This document shows positions 34,311-46,817 of a stretch of 64,000 nucleotides of DNA, one piece after another (positions within the stretch are counted from its first letter, which is position 1; each line of letters begins with the position of its first letter). This DNA comes from Chara braunii (taxonomy: Eukaryota; Streptophyta; Charophyceae; Charales; Characeae): contig BFEA01000318.1 in assembly GCA_003427395.1 (NCBI GenBank), positions 1,617,683-1,681,682 on the forward strand, given 5' to 3'. Under the pieces are notes generated by a model, which made no database searches, was not told the origin of the DNA, and saw only the letters and a list, made by a program, of their open reading frames with translations. A program made the translations under genes and the position numbers.

Positions 34311-35640
34311 CCCGATTCAAATTATGGGCAGACAATGCATGTAAAAACACACTGCTTGCCCGAAATGTCCCGATAAAAAGAAAAATTATACTCTCCTGAA
34401 TATCATTATAACCATTAGGTAAAACAACGAAAAATAAAATAAAAATAAAAAATATATTATTAATTTTAAACCCTTTGACTCTTGTCGTGAGAAACTTGAA
34501 GGAAACATTGTGGGCCTACTCACACGAACTCTATCTAAAATGTACATGACTTCATGTATGAACGAACCTGGATGCATCTGATCGTGATTACTTTCATAAA
34601 TAAGTAAAATATTATAGAGCGAGTATACCAACAAAAATCTTTATTTTTATTTTTCGTTGTTTGGTTTCGTAAAATAGTGTCGGAAAGTTTTCAAAAAAAG
34701 AATTTATCGATTTTTTTTTTTTTTTAGGAAAACTTATTTGTTTCATAGAAATCTGTGCAACACAAATGACGATATTATGTTTCTATTTCTGATTTTCGAG
34801 TGAAATCATGACCGTCTCTGCTGTTTTCATAGTTGTGGAAGGTTTGTTGGTATGTTTGTACATAACCATAATCAGCGGGCAAGTGATTTTGCGCAGGACC
34901 GGATTTTCCATATCCGGAATTAATCCGGAAAATTCATCCGGATTGAAAATTCCGGATAAAATTGGTTTGTCGGATATCCGGATTTGCTACCTAGGTTTTT
35001 TTAAATAAGCCCGATCTTATTTGCGACCAGATACATTCCAGTTGATGTGACGATCCAATGAATATTAAATTAAATGAAAAACAAAAAATGATGGCAACGT
35101 ATGTTTTATGTTGTGTGAGAAGATCCATGATTATCATATTGTAGATGTGAAAAATGAGAATGAATCATTCCTTTGAACATGAGAAGATACACAACTGACA
35201 TTTCTCATTTGAACATCGACTTAATTAGACGTGGTGCTCGTCTTTCATTGGTTTTTAACGAACATAAGTCTGTATTTCAAGATTTCATGAGTGTACCACT
35301 TGAGCTTGGTCCGTTGGTGAAAAACATTTTTTGTAGTTTTGTTTTTCTACTTTTTTCGAGTTTTTTGTAGGTTTGAAATTTTATTACGATTGGGCTCAAT
35401 GCCTAAGGCAATACATAAGTGAAATAATACATTTGATCCAGAATAATAGGAACATCTGACCTCAACCCTTAACCTTCAGGCTAAGCCATAGCCTTGTAGC
35501 AACCAACAAAAAAAACAAACAAAAGCTAATCTAAAAAAAAAATTTCAATTCACCCCATAATTGTTTCGATACACAAATTTCAATACATTTCGTGCATAAT
35601 TTGTTATGAAAACAAAACCGCAAAACTTAATCAAACCATC
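34311..35640. other. AT-rich stretch with a TCCGGA cluster
   Basis: No coding signal is recognised. At about 34898-34990 the palindrome ATCCGGA/TCCGGA or a half of it recurs at least six times in 90 bases, forming overlapping inverted repeats. This may be the end of a decayed transposon or a local repeat. Confidence 0.4.
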
Positions 35641-36000
35641 TACTATAAAAAAAAATTGAGCCAAAGCCTAACGGATAAAAACATGTTCCTCGTATGAAGA
35701 AGCCACAAAACATAACAACACGATCTACTGCAAAACCGTAAATGATAAATATAACTAGAAGTCAACGGGAAATCTTAATTCCTCGTAAAGAAAGAACACA
35801 AAACATAACCAAATAATCTACTTTTTAAAAAAAATTGAGCTAAAGCCTAACATATAAAACTTTATTTCTCATTAAAACAAACCATAAAACGTAACAACAC
35901 GACCTTCTGGCAAGCCGCAAATGAGAAATTCAACCAGAACTTAATTGAAAATCCAAGTTTCTCGTGAAGAGAAACCATCTTGAAAAATTTTAAATACCAC
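35641..36000. repeat. Degenerate tandem repeat, about 184-bp period
   Basis: AAAAAATTGAGCCAAAGCCTAAC near 35650 recurs with one change near 35834. Both are followed by ACATAACAACACGA-like and TTCTCGT-like landmarks. A weaker earlier unit may start near 35540. Confidence 0.5.
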
Positions 36001-36229
36001 AAGAGAAAACACACCGTAATTTATCTATGTAATTTGCTATTTAGTAACCATTATCATGTTTCACACAATCATTTATCTTATCTATCGTCGAACCCGGCAA
36101 ATCAATCCAGTTACCCCCACGACAAGGGTCTGTACCCACAAGCCCCAAATACAAATATAAATTTTGTGAAGTCCATTCACCTCTTCACAACTGTTTGCAG
36201 ATTGCACATCTAGTCCGTATATCGACCAT

Positions 36230-36940
36230 TACCGAAGACACCAGCGCCCACCATGATGATCTTTTCGCAACCCACGGGACTACCCTACCACCTGCACGAC
36301 AGAGGTCAAAGATCCCGCAAACCCACCCACCTTCTCGCGATTTAGGGTAACAAAATTCTACTAATTAGCATCCCCTCCTAAAGTGAGTTTCACAACCCTC
36401 CATGATAAAGTCCTAACAGAGTCGTGCTCGCCCCTCCATCTCACAAAAAATGTATGATCGTGGAAACTAAAAACGACTTGTAAAAAAAAAAAGAACCAAG
36501 AGAACCAAAAAAGTGTTCAACAAATACTAAACCGAGAAATACTACTCTTCATGTAATTATGTGATGGACGACCAAACCTTGCACGTCCGCCCTGCCACCT
36601 GCACGACCTGTGTCGACAAGCCCCCAAATGAAGACGTAGATCCTCAAACTACACCCACCTCCCCACGATTCAGGATGAAATACATCTTTAATCCGCATTT
36701 GCTCTTTCCAAAAACATCACTGCCCCCCATGAAAATGTTTCCACAAAGCAACTTCTAATTTCTCACCATCTCACCAGGTGATGCCAAACCCAGTAGGATC
36801 ATCCTACCACCCGTATAATGGGGGTCTCAGACCTGCAAAAGTCATCCATCTCCTCGCATTTTCTGATAACCTACCCGACCACTCCGCTTCTGCTCCCTCC
36901 TAGATGACACCGCCCTCCATGATGAAGCCTATACGAAGCA
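36230..36940. repeat. Degenerate repeats sharing CTGCACGAC / CTCCATGATGAAG
   Basis: Three diverged units (about 36237-36420, 36580-36740 and 36790-36930) share CTACCACCTGCACGAC, then CACCTTCTCGCGATT and CCCTCCATGATGAAG or close variants. No coding potential is recognised. Confidence 0.4.
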
Positions 36941-38199
36941 AAACTCATACATTCATGAAATAAAAATCCTCAACTGACTGAGTGTATGTGAAGATAAAAA
37001 CCCCAAAATAAATAAAAAATGTCATTACAAAAAAACGGACACGACCACAAGGAGAAATTCGACCCCAATGAACTGGGTATTTATGAAGATTAAAAAAAAA
37101 AGTAAACAGTAAAAGCCGCCATTACCAAGAGATGGACAAGACCGCAAGAAGAAATTCCAACCAACGAAAGAACGAACCTTAAAAAGAAGAGAGAACTATG
37201 ATGAAGCAACTAGACAATATTGTTTAGGTTGAAACAAATTTATCTCACCAACAGACTAAAATGATTCAATATGAATGTGCGGATAATAAAATTGAAATTT
37301 AACTTCTATTTGCTCGAAAAAATTATAGTACAACCCAATCTCCACTGCAGCATCATAGCAAGTATACTATAAGAAAACTGAACAACAACACACTCTCAAC
37401 GTTAAAGTAGAACCAACCTCGATGATTCGACTTTTTTCAGCCCCGATCTTCGCCACGATATCCGTTGTCAACAACTTCACAAATAGGTTAGACTTCTCAA
37501 CATCTGTGTAAGGCCTCGTTTAAAACGGGGAAGGAGATCTTGATTCAAAACTCCAAGATTAAAAGTATGTTCTTCATAATTATAGACCAGCGGCGCCACC
37601 GCCCACTGATCCAAACTCCGTACAGGTAAAAAATTGAGTGTCAAGTATCCCCCCCAGTTTCATGCACAACACGTGTCAGTCAAACTCCTTAGCCGCACGA
37701 TTAGCTATGGTCATCGCGATAGGTCAAGACCATCGGGTGTGGCGAGCTCGATGTTAATGCCACAACCCGTTGATTTCGAGAGCTTGTGCTAAATTGCTAT
37801 GCAACGCACCGCTTTCTCACCATTTATCGTTTGTTTGCTCTTTTTCTTAATCATTCTTTTCCTTTTTGTATTTGGTGAGTTGTGCCGTGGTAGATATTGG
37901 ACCTTTATGGATGACAAATTTTATGCTCTGCCCTACAGGGAAAAAAAGAAACAAAACGAAACTACTTAACTTTGTTTTGTTACCTACCCAGGTTGCCCTT
38001 GTATCTTGAGCATGAAGTATGCTACATACAGGGGCTGGCTTAGTGGACAGTTTGGCTGGGATGAGTGAATTTACGACCTTATTTTTGTTTCATCTGATGG
38101 TGCAAGTCCAACACTTTAGGCTCGATATAGGCGGGCTCAAAGCGCTTTCATTGTAGATTATAAGCTTGATGAAATGCATTTTTTGGTCCGTCAATTTCG
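36941..38199. other. Stretch without recognised genes
   Basis: AT-rich sequence. It lies downstream of the RT relic at 38200-39235 in that element's orientation but shows no RNase H or integrase match in translated frames. Confidence 0.35.
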
Positions 38200-39235
38200 C
38201 TTCAGATGGAATGGTGGTTTACGTTGTCATATAAGTACACTACAACGACCCGATCGAGCCAGTCTTTAAGTGTATTCTTCATGGAGGTTTGAAAAGTTGC
38301 AAAGACATTAATATATTGAAAGGGTATCACAATAAATTTATAATGTTCATACCTAGTTCGAAACACTACTTTATGATAGTCCTCCTCAACCATTTCGAAT
38401 TGATGACATCCCACTTTCATATTTATCTTTTAACCACCTATTCATTTTCCCGCTTAAATATCAAATACGCGTCTGTATATTCGAAAGCCAAGTGGGATTG
38501 GACTGCTGTTGCTAAATTACATCGGTGACCCGTTATATGTCTCGGGCTTTTTTCTGCACGCTGCCGATGTATGAGAAATGTACTGAAGGCTTAAGAAACA
38601 TTTGCATCCGTGAAATCTGTGTAAGATATCATCAATACATGGTAAGGGCTCCATATTTTTTTGAGTGGTGATATTTAACCTCCATGTTAATAGACACAAC
38701 TCTTCTTCTTATGCAAAGGCAAAACAAGTGTCGTACATGTTGATGAATACGGCTATACCCACGCCTTACCCATTAATTCAACTGTTTGGGAAACTCTTGC
38801 AGCTCTTTTGACGACGCCATATAGAAAGACCCTTTTGGACTCATGATATCTGGTTCAATCTCTATGTTATGTTGGATTTCTCTCTTCATGAATCATTTGG
38901 AGTTTTCCTCAAGGTTTGAAAACTCTTTTTATATCATGTTGAATCTTTCTCTCCATTACTCCTTTAGGCTCTTCCTCAAGGTTTGAAAACTCTTTTAATA
39001 GTCCTACAATTTGGGATGGAGCTTCATCAACTTTTTCTTAGCTACATTCTTTTTTCTTGAGTCTTCTCTTGGGGGTTAAGTAAGTAGTAACATAAAATTT
39101 GTTTGCCATCCGATTGAATGTTGGGGTGCTCATGCAACATACAAATAGAGAGGATGTTTGACCAAACTCGTGGTATAGATGAACTTTCTTTCTACCATCT
39201 TTTTGGCTTAGTAACGAGTGTTCTTGCTCTTCCAA
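38200..39235 (-). pseudogene. Gypsy RT relic, second element
   Basis: Joined minus-strand frames give an RT from its N-terminal linker to the YxDD motif. The linker reads APSQIVGLLKEFS near 39020. The first RT block is LNITTQKNMEPLPCIDDILH (ORF 38517-38699). Then come FRTRYEHYKFIVIPF and ATFQ (ORF 38202-38420), and finally VVYLYDN where VVYLDDI is expected, so the first catalytic Asp is Tyr. A short duplication containing GGTTTGAAAACTCTTTT occurs at about 38918 and 38976. Sequence beyond YxDD is unrelated, so the relic is truncated there. It contains its own YxDD region, so it is a different copy from 33590-34310. Confidence 0.7.
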
Positions 39236-39254
39236 TTCTAGATTTGCCTGTGAT

Positions 39255-39490
39255 ATTCAACCTCACGCCCTGTGCTATCTTCTAGTTAGAGTGATTGATA
39301 TGTGAAAAAAGTCCTACAAAAACAACAAGATGGGGTGTACCAAGAATTTTTGGAAAATTGAGTGTTGAGACACAGATAGAACTGAAATCTCATGTGTCAT
39401 CCCAGTTTAGCGGGAGGAGGTCATCGCAACGTGAGAAAGAAACAGGTGTGTGCAATTTTCAAACGTGTACCGAATCCAAAAAGTATCTTT
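39255..39490. repeat. Dispersed repeat R2, left fragment
   Basis: It matches 58098-58330 closely in the same orientation; shared blocks include TTTTTGGAAAATTGAGTGT / TTCTTGGAAAATTGAGTGT and CAATTTTCAAAC followed by TCCAAAAAGTATCTTT. A further part of R2 is at 46447-46610, on the other side of LTR C. Confidence 0.65.
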
Positions 39491-41459
39491 GTATTTTCAT
39501 ATGGGCTACTCAACATCTTTTCAAATGGAAGGGTGGGGGCACACACTAAGGATATCTCGTTTTCGAATTAAGTATCGTCGGCGTTCACTATAAAGTTCAG
39601 AATCCAACGTGGAAGGCCGCAACCTGGTCACACTTTCCTTGAACTCATCCTCACCATGTTTCCGTTAGTGGAAACCCCTTTCCCGATAACGCTCAGTGAG
39701 GTGACAATCACTACAGAGAGTATTGGGCCAATGACCGTTGTCGAACGCATCGGTCCGGCACCACACAAAACGGGGTGGGACCCTCCCGGCCGCGTCACAC
39801 AGGAGTCGGTCTTATCCTCGTCGCGAATACACATGGAGCTTCCGCAAGCCGCTCCGACCGAGTGCGCCAACCATACCTCTCGTGAGCCCTACGACAGGAT
39901 AGGGCCTACGTGAGGCACAACTTACCTTTATCTTATGGGAGCTGTCACCTCCCTTCGGTGGGCGTATCCCCGCCGAGCTACCAGTCCACAGTACGAAACC
40001 TAATCAGCTGTAATCACAGAGGTGGACCAGCCGAGGGCGTTTCTCGTTCGCAGTAGCATAGGGCGTACGAGAGGCTTTACGCCTCTATCGGACCCGTACG
40101 TGAACCGATGCCCTGCGGGGCTGAAGTCCCAAGCGCGGTTCGTCGTCGGTCGACTAAGGTGCATCCCACACACCACACATATACCACTCTAAAGAGCATA
40201 AAAATGAAAACACACACACATACACATACATATATAGAATGATACCGAACAAACAACGCGATATCTCTCGTAGTCCCTAAGCAGTCATCCCATTATTCTC
40301 CGATGCGGAAATCGGATAGGTGTTGCGCACGAGACTTAGTATAAAACCGCACGGATGTAGGGCTAACCTCACATCGACTTGCACTACAAGCATACGCAAG
40401 CAGTCGCAAATGATGGCGTACTATGTAGTACCCACACTCGTGTGGTCCTCGTTAATCTCGAGGGTCGCATTGGACACTCAAGTGTCGGTTGACACGCGCC
40501 TTGAAAGGTTAATCTCTTGACGCTGGACAACCGCCAAGTGCGGTTGAAAACCACACCCTCTTTTGCACCCTGTAGAGAGTGGGTGGTACACTGGTTCATA
40601 CCTGTGGTGACAATAGTCTTTTATCGCCCTGGAGACCAACTTCATCATCCAGGGTCTGAAGAGAAATCAAGGGGTTTGACTTTGACAACTGTCACAGACT
40701 ACAATGTCCAACTATAAAAATTAACATGCAAAATCAATCAATCAATAAATAAACATCCCAACACTCATATATCAAATTTGAACTCGAGACAAAATAAAAG
40801 AAGGGGAAACATAAATCCATCAGGTATTGAGATCGTGCGTCATAGGACTGTCATTCTCACTGTCTCCAAGGTACGACTAATATACCAAGCTCCAAAATAC
40901 TAACCTGCGTAAAAAACAGGTACACACAATAGCCACATTGCCATACACCAATGTGGTCAACTTTACCGTTCCCTGTAACTCACACCACTCCTCACACACT
41001 CAGACCCCAACCATAGTCTCAATTTTCATAAAATCTCATAAGTTCTTTATAATGATCATTAAAAGAAGTCCGGTTAATACCCGCAAAGAAACATATCAAA
41101 TCTCAGGGCTAAGGCATCAAGCTGAGGTACAGGTGTAAGCAAAGTTATGTCGTGAGCCGACGTGTCGGCGATCTACCAACCGACCTGTTACCAATGATAA
41201 CAGAAGATGATCCTCGTAGGATCAAGCTGAAACTAGTCAAAATCTTGAATCGAATGTCCAAGGAAGGTCTATATCATAAGACAGGTCAATGCCCAAGCTA
41301 AATCATCAGTGTATGGAGAACAAATCCCCATGACACATTCTCATTCAAGACTCTCTTGATAACCAAGCCCAAATCTATCTCTAAGTCAGTACCCAAAGAA
41401 AGGTAGACCTATGACAAAATTTCCCCCATACAGAGTGGATTGTCAGGATCGCCACCTGT

Positions 41460-42060
41460 CAAAATATAATCTAACTCCTTTAAACTAAGAAAATTTCGGC
41501 AGCGCTTCCCGTAGGAAAATTGTATTCTCAGAATTTATACTAACTCAGATATGAAAACAAAAATAATATTTAATTATGGAAAGTCAATTTTTGTCTAACT
41601 TTCCGAATTAGTAAAAAATTGAGCAACATCTCCTTTGGAAAGGTAGACTTTCCAGATTTGTACTAAGTCAGATACGAACTTAGAAGATAGACTTGAGTTC
41701 GACTTCAAGACAAAATTCAACTGACCTCTTAGATTTGTAGAAATTTTGGCAGCGCTTCCCGTAGAGAAAGTGCTATTCCAAGATTTATACGAAGCTAAGT
41801 TTAAAATCTAAAGTGACATTGACTTTTCAAGGTCCAATTTTGTCCAGCTCCCTGAATTAACAAAAGATTGGGCAGCACTCCCTTTAGAAAAGGAGGCTTT
41901 CCAAATTTTTACTAATCCAAAAAGTTAGAAAAACTGGACCCTGAAAAAAAAACAGAATTTAACTAACTCTTTGGTTTTGTAGAAATTTCGGCAGCGCTTC
42001 CCGTAGAGAAAGTGACTTACCAAAATTTATACAAAGCCAAGTATAACAAATAATCCCATA
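41460..42060. repeat. LTR minisatellite array, copy C (five units)
   Basis: The landmark GGCAGCGCTTCCCGTAG or GGGCAGCACTCCCTTTAG occurs near 41499, 41620, 41748, 41873 and 41990, a period of 117-128 bases. The two landmark variants tend to alternate, giving a higher-order pattern. Confidence 0.8.
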
Positions 42061-42289
42061 AAATGCGAGAATTGATCTAAGTAAAAAACCTTAGCCCTGA
42101 AAATGCAGAAATTGAAACTAACTCCTATAGCTCTAACACGTGGCGAACAACTAAGTAGTAGTCTCACTCAGCCACATGCAGGCCAAACCACAAAGGTGAG
42201 TACTCTCACCAACCCAAAGTTAACCTTATCAAACAATAGTTCATAGTCTTTCAATGATTTATCCCTTTATACCCAGCTTACATAGAGCA

Positions 42290-43010
42290 TAAAACTAGAC
42301 CACCCAAACTTGTGGAACATGTCTAGCTCAACCATTGAGTATACACAAACACAGGGCACAACAACTTTTCTTTTCCTTGGGCATATCACTAGGTCACCCT
42401 AGTCGCCCTGAACTGTTTAAGTATCCAAGTTTTATATAATTATCCTCACTTAGTCTTTTGAGGTAACATGTAACTAAACCGATCATCTTTAGCTTAAGAT
42501 TCAGTCTGGTCCTTCGTACCACAAATTTACTCTTAATTAATATTCTCTTCAGTTTGTGATAGACTATAGTCAGACCACCCAACCTTATGAAACCTTGTCT
42601 GACTAGCCTGCTCATAGATAAAATAATAGTAGGGTATAACCAAGGTATAACCTTTTGGTTCCAGCATGTGCATGACATTGGACCAAGATCACCCGAACTT
42701 ATGAAACATGTCTGGTCCTCAGCCTGGTTCATTCTCTTAAAACCAAAGCAGGAAGAGGCTGAGCCACCCAAACTTATAGAACATGCTCATACCTCCTCGT
42801 TCAAAACCAAAAGAAATTGAACGAAACCCAAAGTAAACAAGGCGACCAAGCCACTCAAACTTATGGTACAATGCCTGCTCCCTGAAAGTCAAACACAATC
42901 AACCCTCACAAGTCAGAGCAACCAGACCACCCAAACTAACGGAAACCTGTCTGGTGCTTCAGGCAATCGATAATAAACATAACACTAAACCCTCCAATAG
43001 TATGAAGAAT
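42290..43010. repeat. Array of stem-loops with constant loop, copy C
   Basis: This is the best-preserved array. The loop is now CACCCAAACTTATGGAACAT-like, and the arms pair within each unit: CTAGAC/GTCTAG (42295-42326), AGTCAGAC/GTCTGACT (42568-42604), GGACCA/TGGTCC (42680-42718), TGAGC/GCTCA with a further GAGG/CCTC (42754-42795) and ACCAGAC/GTCTGGT (42921-42955). Units near 42850 and 42990 pair partly. Confidence 0.75.
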
Positions 43011-44729
43011 TGCCCAACCTTTAGTTGACCCAGTCAGACACAGACAAAACTGTCTTCCTCCCAACCTTCCCCCAGATGCAATCCTACAATTTGCTTTCAG
43101 TCAATACAACAAAAACTGAAACTGAATTTATACAACCATTCCTTTATTAAGTCTGGTTTATGTCCTGAAGTCAAACTGAAAGTCAAAGTAGGGGTGCACT
43201 CAGTATATCCAGTCAAAGTACAATCAGGAATACCAGTAATGGGTCATAATTGGGTTTATAGAAGGAAAATGAAGTCATTACCTCTCAGTTCCCTGCCTCC
43301 AGAACTCTTCCTGAGTTCCGGCAGAGCTCCCGCAATTGGTGGGCTGACTCCTCACAGAGTCTTGTTGCGGTCCTACGAGTTGCAATCCCGCCTGCCGCTT
43401 TCCTCTCGTAACCAAAGATCAGACTTAGAGCAAGATGGGTAGAAGGAGAGGTTCCAGACTCTCGAGATACAGGAGGGGGAAAGACTCAACTCACCGGAGA
43501 GGGCCTTGATACCTTCACTCGCTTGAGGGCCCCGCAATGATGGCCAAGAATGCTTTGCGGTCCGGTCAAACCAAGGTCCAACTACCTACCGTTGACTACC
43601 AGGCGACTTCCAATAGTCGCAGCAATAGTAATCAGTACTGTGGCTTGAATGAGGTGGAGACGTCTCGCTAAAGACTCGGAGGACCGCAATAGTCTCCCCC
43701 CCGCACTAATCATTATCCAATCTGCTGCACGCCGACCATACAAACAAAGCTGCACCTGCGCAGTTTTTAAAGACTACCTTCAAATAGAGCACGTGCCCGT
43801 GTTCTATTCAAAAATACAAGCCACCATCAGTGACTCAGTCAGAGACAACCCACTCAGAAGGATTGATAGGCAAAAAGCAGGACACGAAGCACCGAGAAGC
43901 TCAATCGGGTCAACTATACTCAATAATCGCAGTGCACACAGCGATCTCGACAGCAAAGCATCGCAGCAAACAGTGAGCAGCAGTCTACATGTTCAGCTCA
44001 CAAGGTCACACCAACAGCAGCCCTGTGAGCAATAGGCTAGTAGAACCGCGGTTTGGCAGTCTGCAACTCCTCAGCCTACCCCATACATGAGAGGTTAGTG
44101 GGGATTGAGCCAAAACCTCCTAAGTACTGCTTTAGTGCCTAGTTAACTGAGTCTGGTCGCCGGATCCAACCTTACGCCTTCAACCCGCCGTCCTTCAGAA
44201 TGCTTAGGCAGGAATCTGAGCAGTTCGCTCATAATCTGGCATCACAATCCGAAGCCCGACTCACCTTGCATGGACTGCCCTCCTCTTGATGTCCGAGCTC
44301 CTCCTTTTTGGTATGCCAATCTCTGTAGCTATAACCGTCGGGCACAACCCACTCCGCTGGCCCACCAAGGTGCAAAATCGGGAATGAGCCTTCCCTTACA
44401 GAAGCAATACCGTGGCACGACAGCGCTGACGCAACCACGAGTCGAGTGAGCGACCCTTCAACCCTTACTCGGCTTGCTCCGCCTTGATCCTAGGTAAGTG
44501 GTCGCCCCTCTTTTGTTTCTCGAAAGAGCCCGCTCGATGCTCTTTCCACCGATGAAACACTTTAGAAACAGAATGAACCTTTGTTGAAAAGTGGGCAAAT
44601 GCTTGTAGGCGCCTTTACCGCCCTCCCCGTGGCGCAGCCCATGACGCCTTCATCGGCCAAACCACTACTCTTTCCCTCATTCCAATGCTCTCATTCGGTT
44701 CGCAGCGCCTCATAACCTTCATTTATCAC

Positions 44730-45150
44730 TTTGGCCCGCTCGATTCCGTCAAGAATCGAGCGAGAAATATTTTTTCTCCTTTCTCCCATAACTAGGCGCA
44801 CCATTTTTTTTACTAACTACTAATCCTACGCAACTAACCGCGAATCTAACAACACCATCGAACTGGCATCACCGAAACCCCCCCGGATCAAATCTTGATT
44901 CGCCCGATTCCATTAAGAATGGGGCGAGCCATACAGTTTTCAATTCTTCCATATCCACCATTGTTGGCACTCCGCGCATCTGGTTTCCTTCCTACCCCCA
45001 AATCTACTAACCTAACTCTAAAACTAACTATGCCACTCGCCTGGGGCCAAAACCCCGGGATCGCCTCTTTCCTTTATCGGATACGAGCGAGTTATGCTCA
45101 TTCGTCTGCCCATCCCCTTCCTCCACCATCTCTGCTCCTTCTGAATGCAC
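44730..45150. repeat. 190-bp type repeats in LTR C
   Basis: Two diverged units share CTCGATTCCGTCAAGAATCGAGCGAG-like and CGATTCCATTAAGAATGGGGCGAG-like segments (near 44737 and 44904), each followed by a pyrimidine-rich part and ACTAAC runs. Confidence 0.45.
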
Positions 45151-45873
45151 CCGTCCCTAATCCGCGTTCAGGTTCATTCGCTTGTCTCAGTTGCTCTGCC
45201 TTAGTCCCTGTCGCTCTACTGCGCTAGCGCCCGTCGCTCTTCTGACAACTCTCTCCTCTCTATGCTGTTGCAGTATCTTGTGGTTTGCAGTCTCTCTTCA
45301 CCGCCTCATCGTTCAATCCCCGCTGTACCTCGCTTCGCCTCTGCAGCCGCCCGTCGTTCCTTGCTAGTACTCGTCGCCCGCTGCGTTATTTGCCCTGCCC
45401 GCTGCTGCTTGGTGCTGTCCGACCGGACCCACGCCCGCTACCCAGAGATATGCCTTTGGTCCCCCCCGAGTGGTATTGAGCAGAGACTGCCTCGATGCTC
45501 ATAGGGGGAGGGGATCGGAGGGGAGGCACAGCGACTGGCCCATGGGAGAAGCCCGACCCTGATACCACCGGCTGGCACCTGGCCAGTGTCGCCCACCTGC
45601 TGCAGCAGGTAGCGCACTTGCTGGTGGGTGCAACTCCCACATGTCCCTCTCGTGAGAGGCTTAGACACTGATGTCATGACTACGGGGTTCCCCGTAATAC
45701 TAATGAGGGGTGATCTCCGACGAAGTCACGGAAACAGCCTGTAATCACATTTCAGGCAATCCCGTGAGTACAACACACCCCCACGCGACCTCACTGGACC
45801 CGAAGCGTAGGTCATATACATTCAGCATTACCGGCTCCTTTTGCCTCAAGTGCAATTACACACTCATGCCCTG

Positions 45874-45903
45874 ACCACGCCGTGTTTTTGGCAACGGCGT
45901 GGT
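45874..45903. repeat. Perfect 10-bp stem-loop
   Basis: ACCACGCCGT (45874-45883) and ACGGCGTGGT (45894-45903) enclose a 10-base loop. The stem is GC-rich and would fold strongly in DNA or RNA. It lies in the diverged part of LTR C and no counterpart was noticed in A or B. Confidence 0.7.
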
Positions 45904-46018
45904 AAAAGACTTTCGCCAGCATCCTGAACCCGCGGGCCTGTCAAGCAAGGCGCGCACCCGAGGTGCCGCGACGGCCACCTGTGTATGACGACAGCCTAAG
46001 AACCGATTACCGAGGTAG

Positions 46019-46084
<66 letters not shown>
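46019..46084 (+). repeat. 66-base poly(A) run
   Basis: Uninterrupted A. No LINE or SINE body or target duplication was recognised beside it, so whether it is a retroposon tail or a simple repeat (or an assembly artefact) is open. Confidence 0.9.
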
Positions 46085-46085
<1 letters not shown>

Positions 46086-46446
46086 GAGAATGAACGTCAT
46101 GCATGGTTGCGCCTCACCGTCAATACCCCGCGCGCGCCGTCAGACGGGCAAGGTTGCACTGGTGTAACTTATAGAAAACACGCCAAATACCCTTATAAGG
46201 GTATTTGGTACGACATCGGAGGTGCCATCGCTGCCCACAGGAAACAATCAACTCGTTGAAGGGCAATAATAAGGAATAAGGAGAAAATAATAGCATCCTC
46301 CAGTCTTTACGACGATTTCTCGTACGTCCCACTCCCATACACGCGGCCTTTCCTCACTGTACGGGAACGAACGGTGTGTGAGCACAGAAAAGCGGCGCCC
46401 GGTTGGATCGGTCTGATTAGTCCACATGACATAGGCTTAGTTAATC

Positions 46447-46610
46447 CTTCTTACACGCTGTCGTGTGATGACTTGGAGGCTCTGAGAGGGGATCAGTAGG
46501 AACTTCTTGTACGGAGACGAGGGCAGGAAAGAAGAGGAGGGGCGAAAAGCAGTGCGGAGCAGGACCAAAATTCAGATGGAGGAAGGGAGAAAGAAACGCG
46601 ACGACAAAGA
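46447..46610. repeat. Dispersed repeat R2, right fragment
   Basis: It matches 58585-58750 in the same orientation, with shared blocks GGAGGCTCTGAGAGGGG, ACTTCTTGTACGGAGACGA and GAGCAGTGCGGA or similar. Together with 39255-39490 it suggests that LTR C lies within one R2 copy. Confidence 0.65.
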
Positions 46611-46817
46611 AAAACGAAATGAAAAACAGTTATGAGTTAAAAAAGGAGGCGCGAAGGAAAAAGGTAAAGATAGTCTGAGATGTACTGGGAGGCGGAAGGA
46701 ACTCTTATACATGGTTCCATAGAAACGAAAAGGCACTGAAACAGTTATGCATGAGGCCAATTAGGAACGAAACCATCTCTTAGGACTAATTTAAGACTAC
46801 AAAAAAATCCAAAAGCA

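Larger units (their letters stand above)
39739..46217 (-). repeat. Third giant-LTR copy (copy C)
   Basis: Colinear with LTRs A and B: shared start TGTCGAACGCATCGGTCC, the conserved first 450 bases, the minisatellite, the stem-loop array, the 190-bp repeats and the end AATACCCTTATAAGGGTATT...GACA. The segment 45150-46000 is different or strongly diverged and GC-rich. No target duplication flanks it. It may be a solo LTR, or the 5' LTR of another copy whose interior runs left (a weak primer-site-like GTTATCGGGAAAGG lies at about 39685-39705). Confidence 0.65.

Noticed and set aside
33590..39235. One gypsy element covering both RT relics
   Set aside because: Both relics contain their own YxDD region (VVVLFQTN and VVYLYDN), so they come from two copies.
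45182..45504. GC-rich overlapping frames in LTR C
   Set aside because: Ser/Pro/Leu-rich text in all frames reflects CT-rich composition; no conserved counterpart in LTR A or B.
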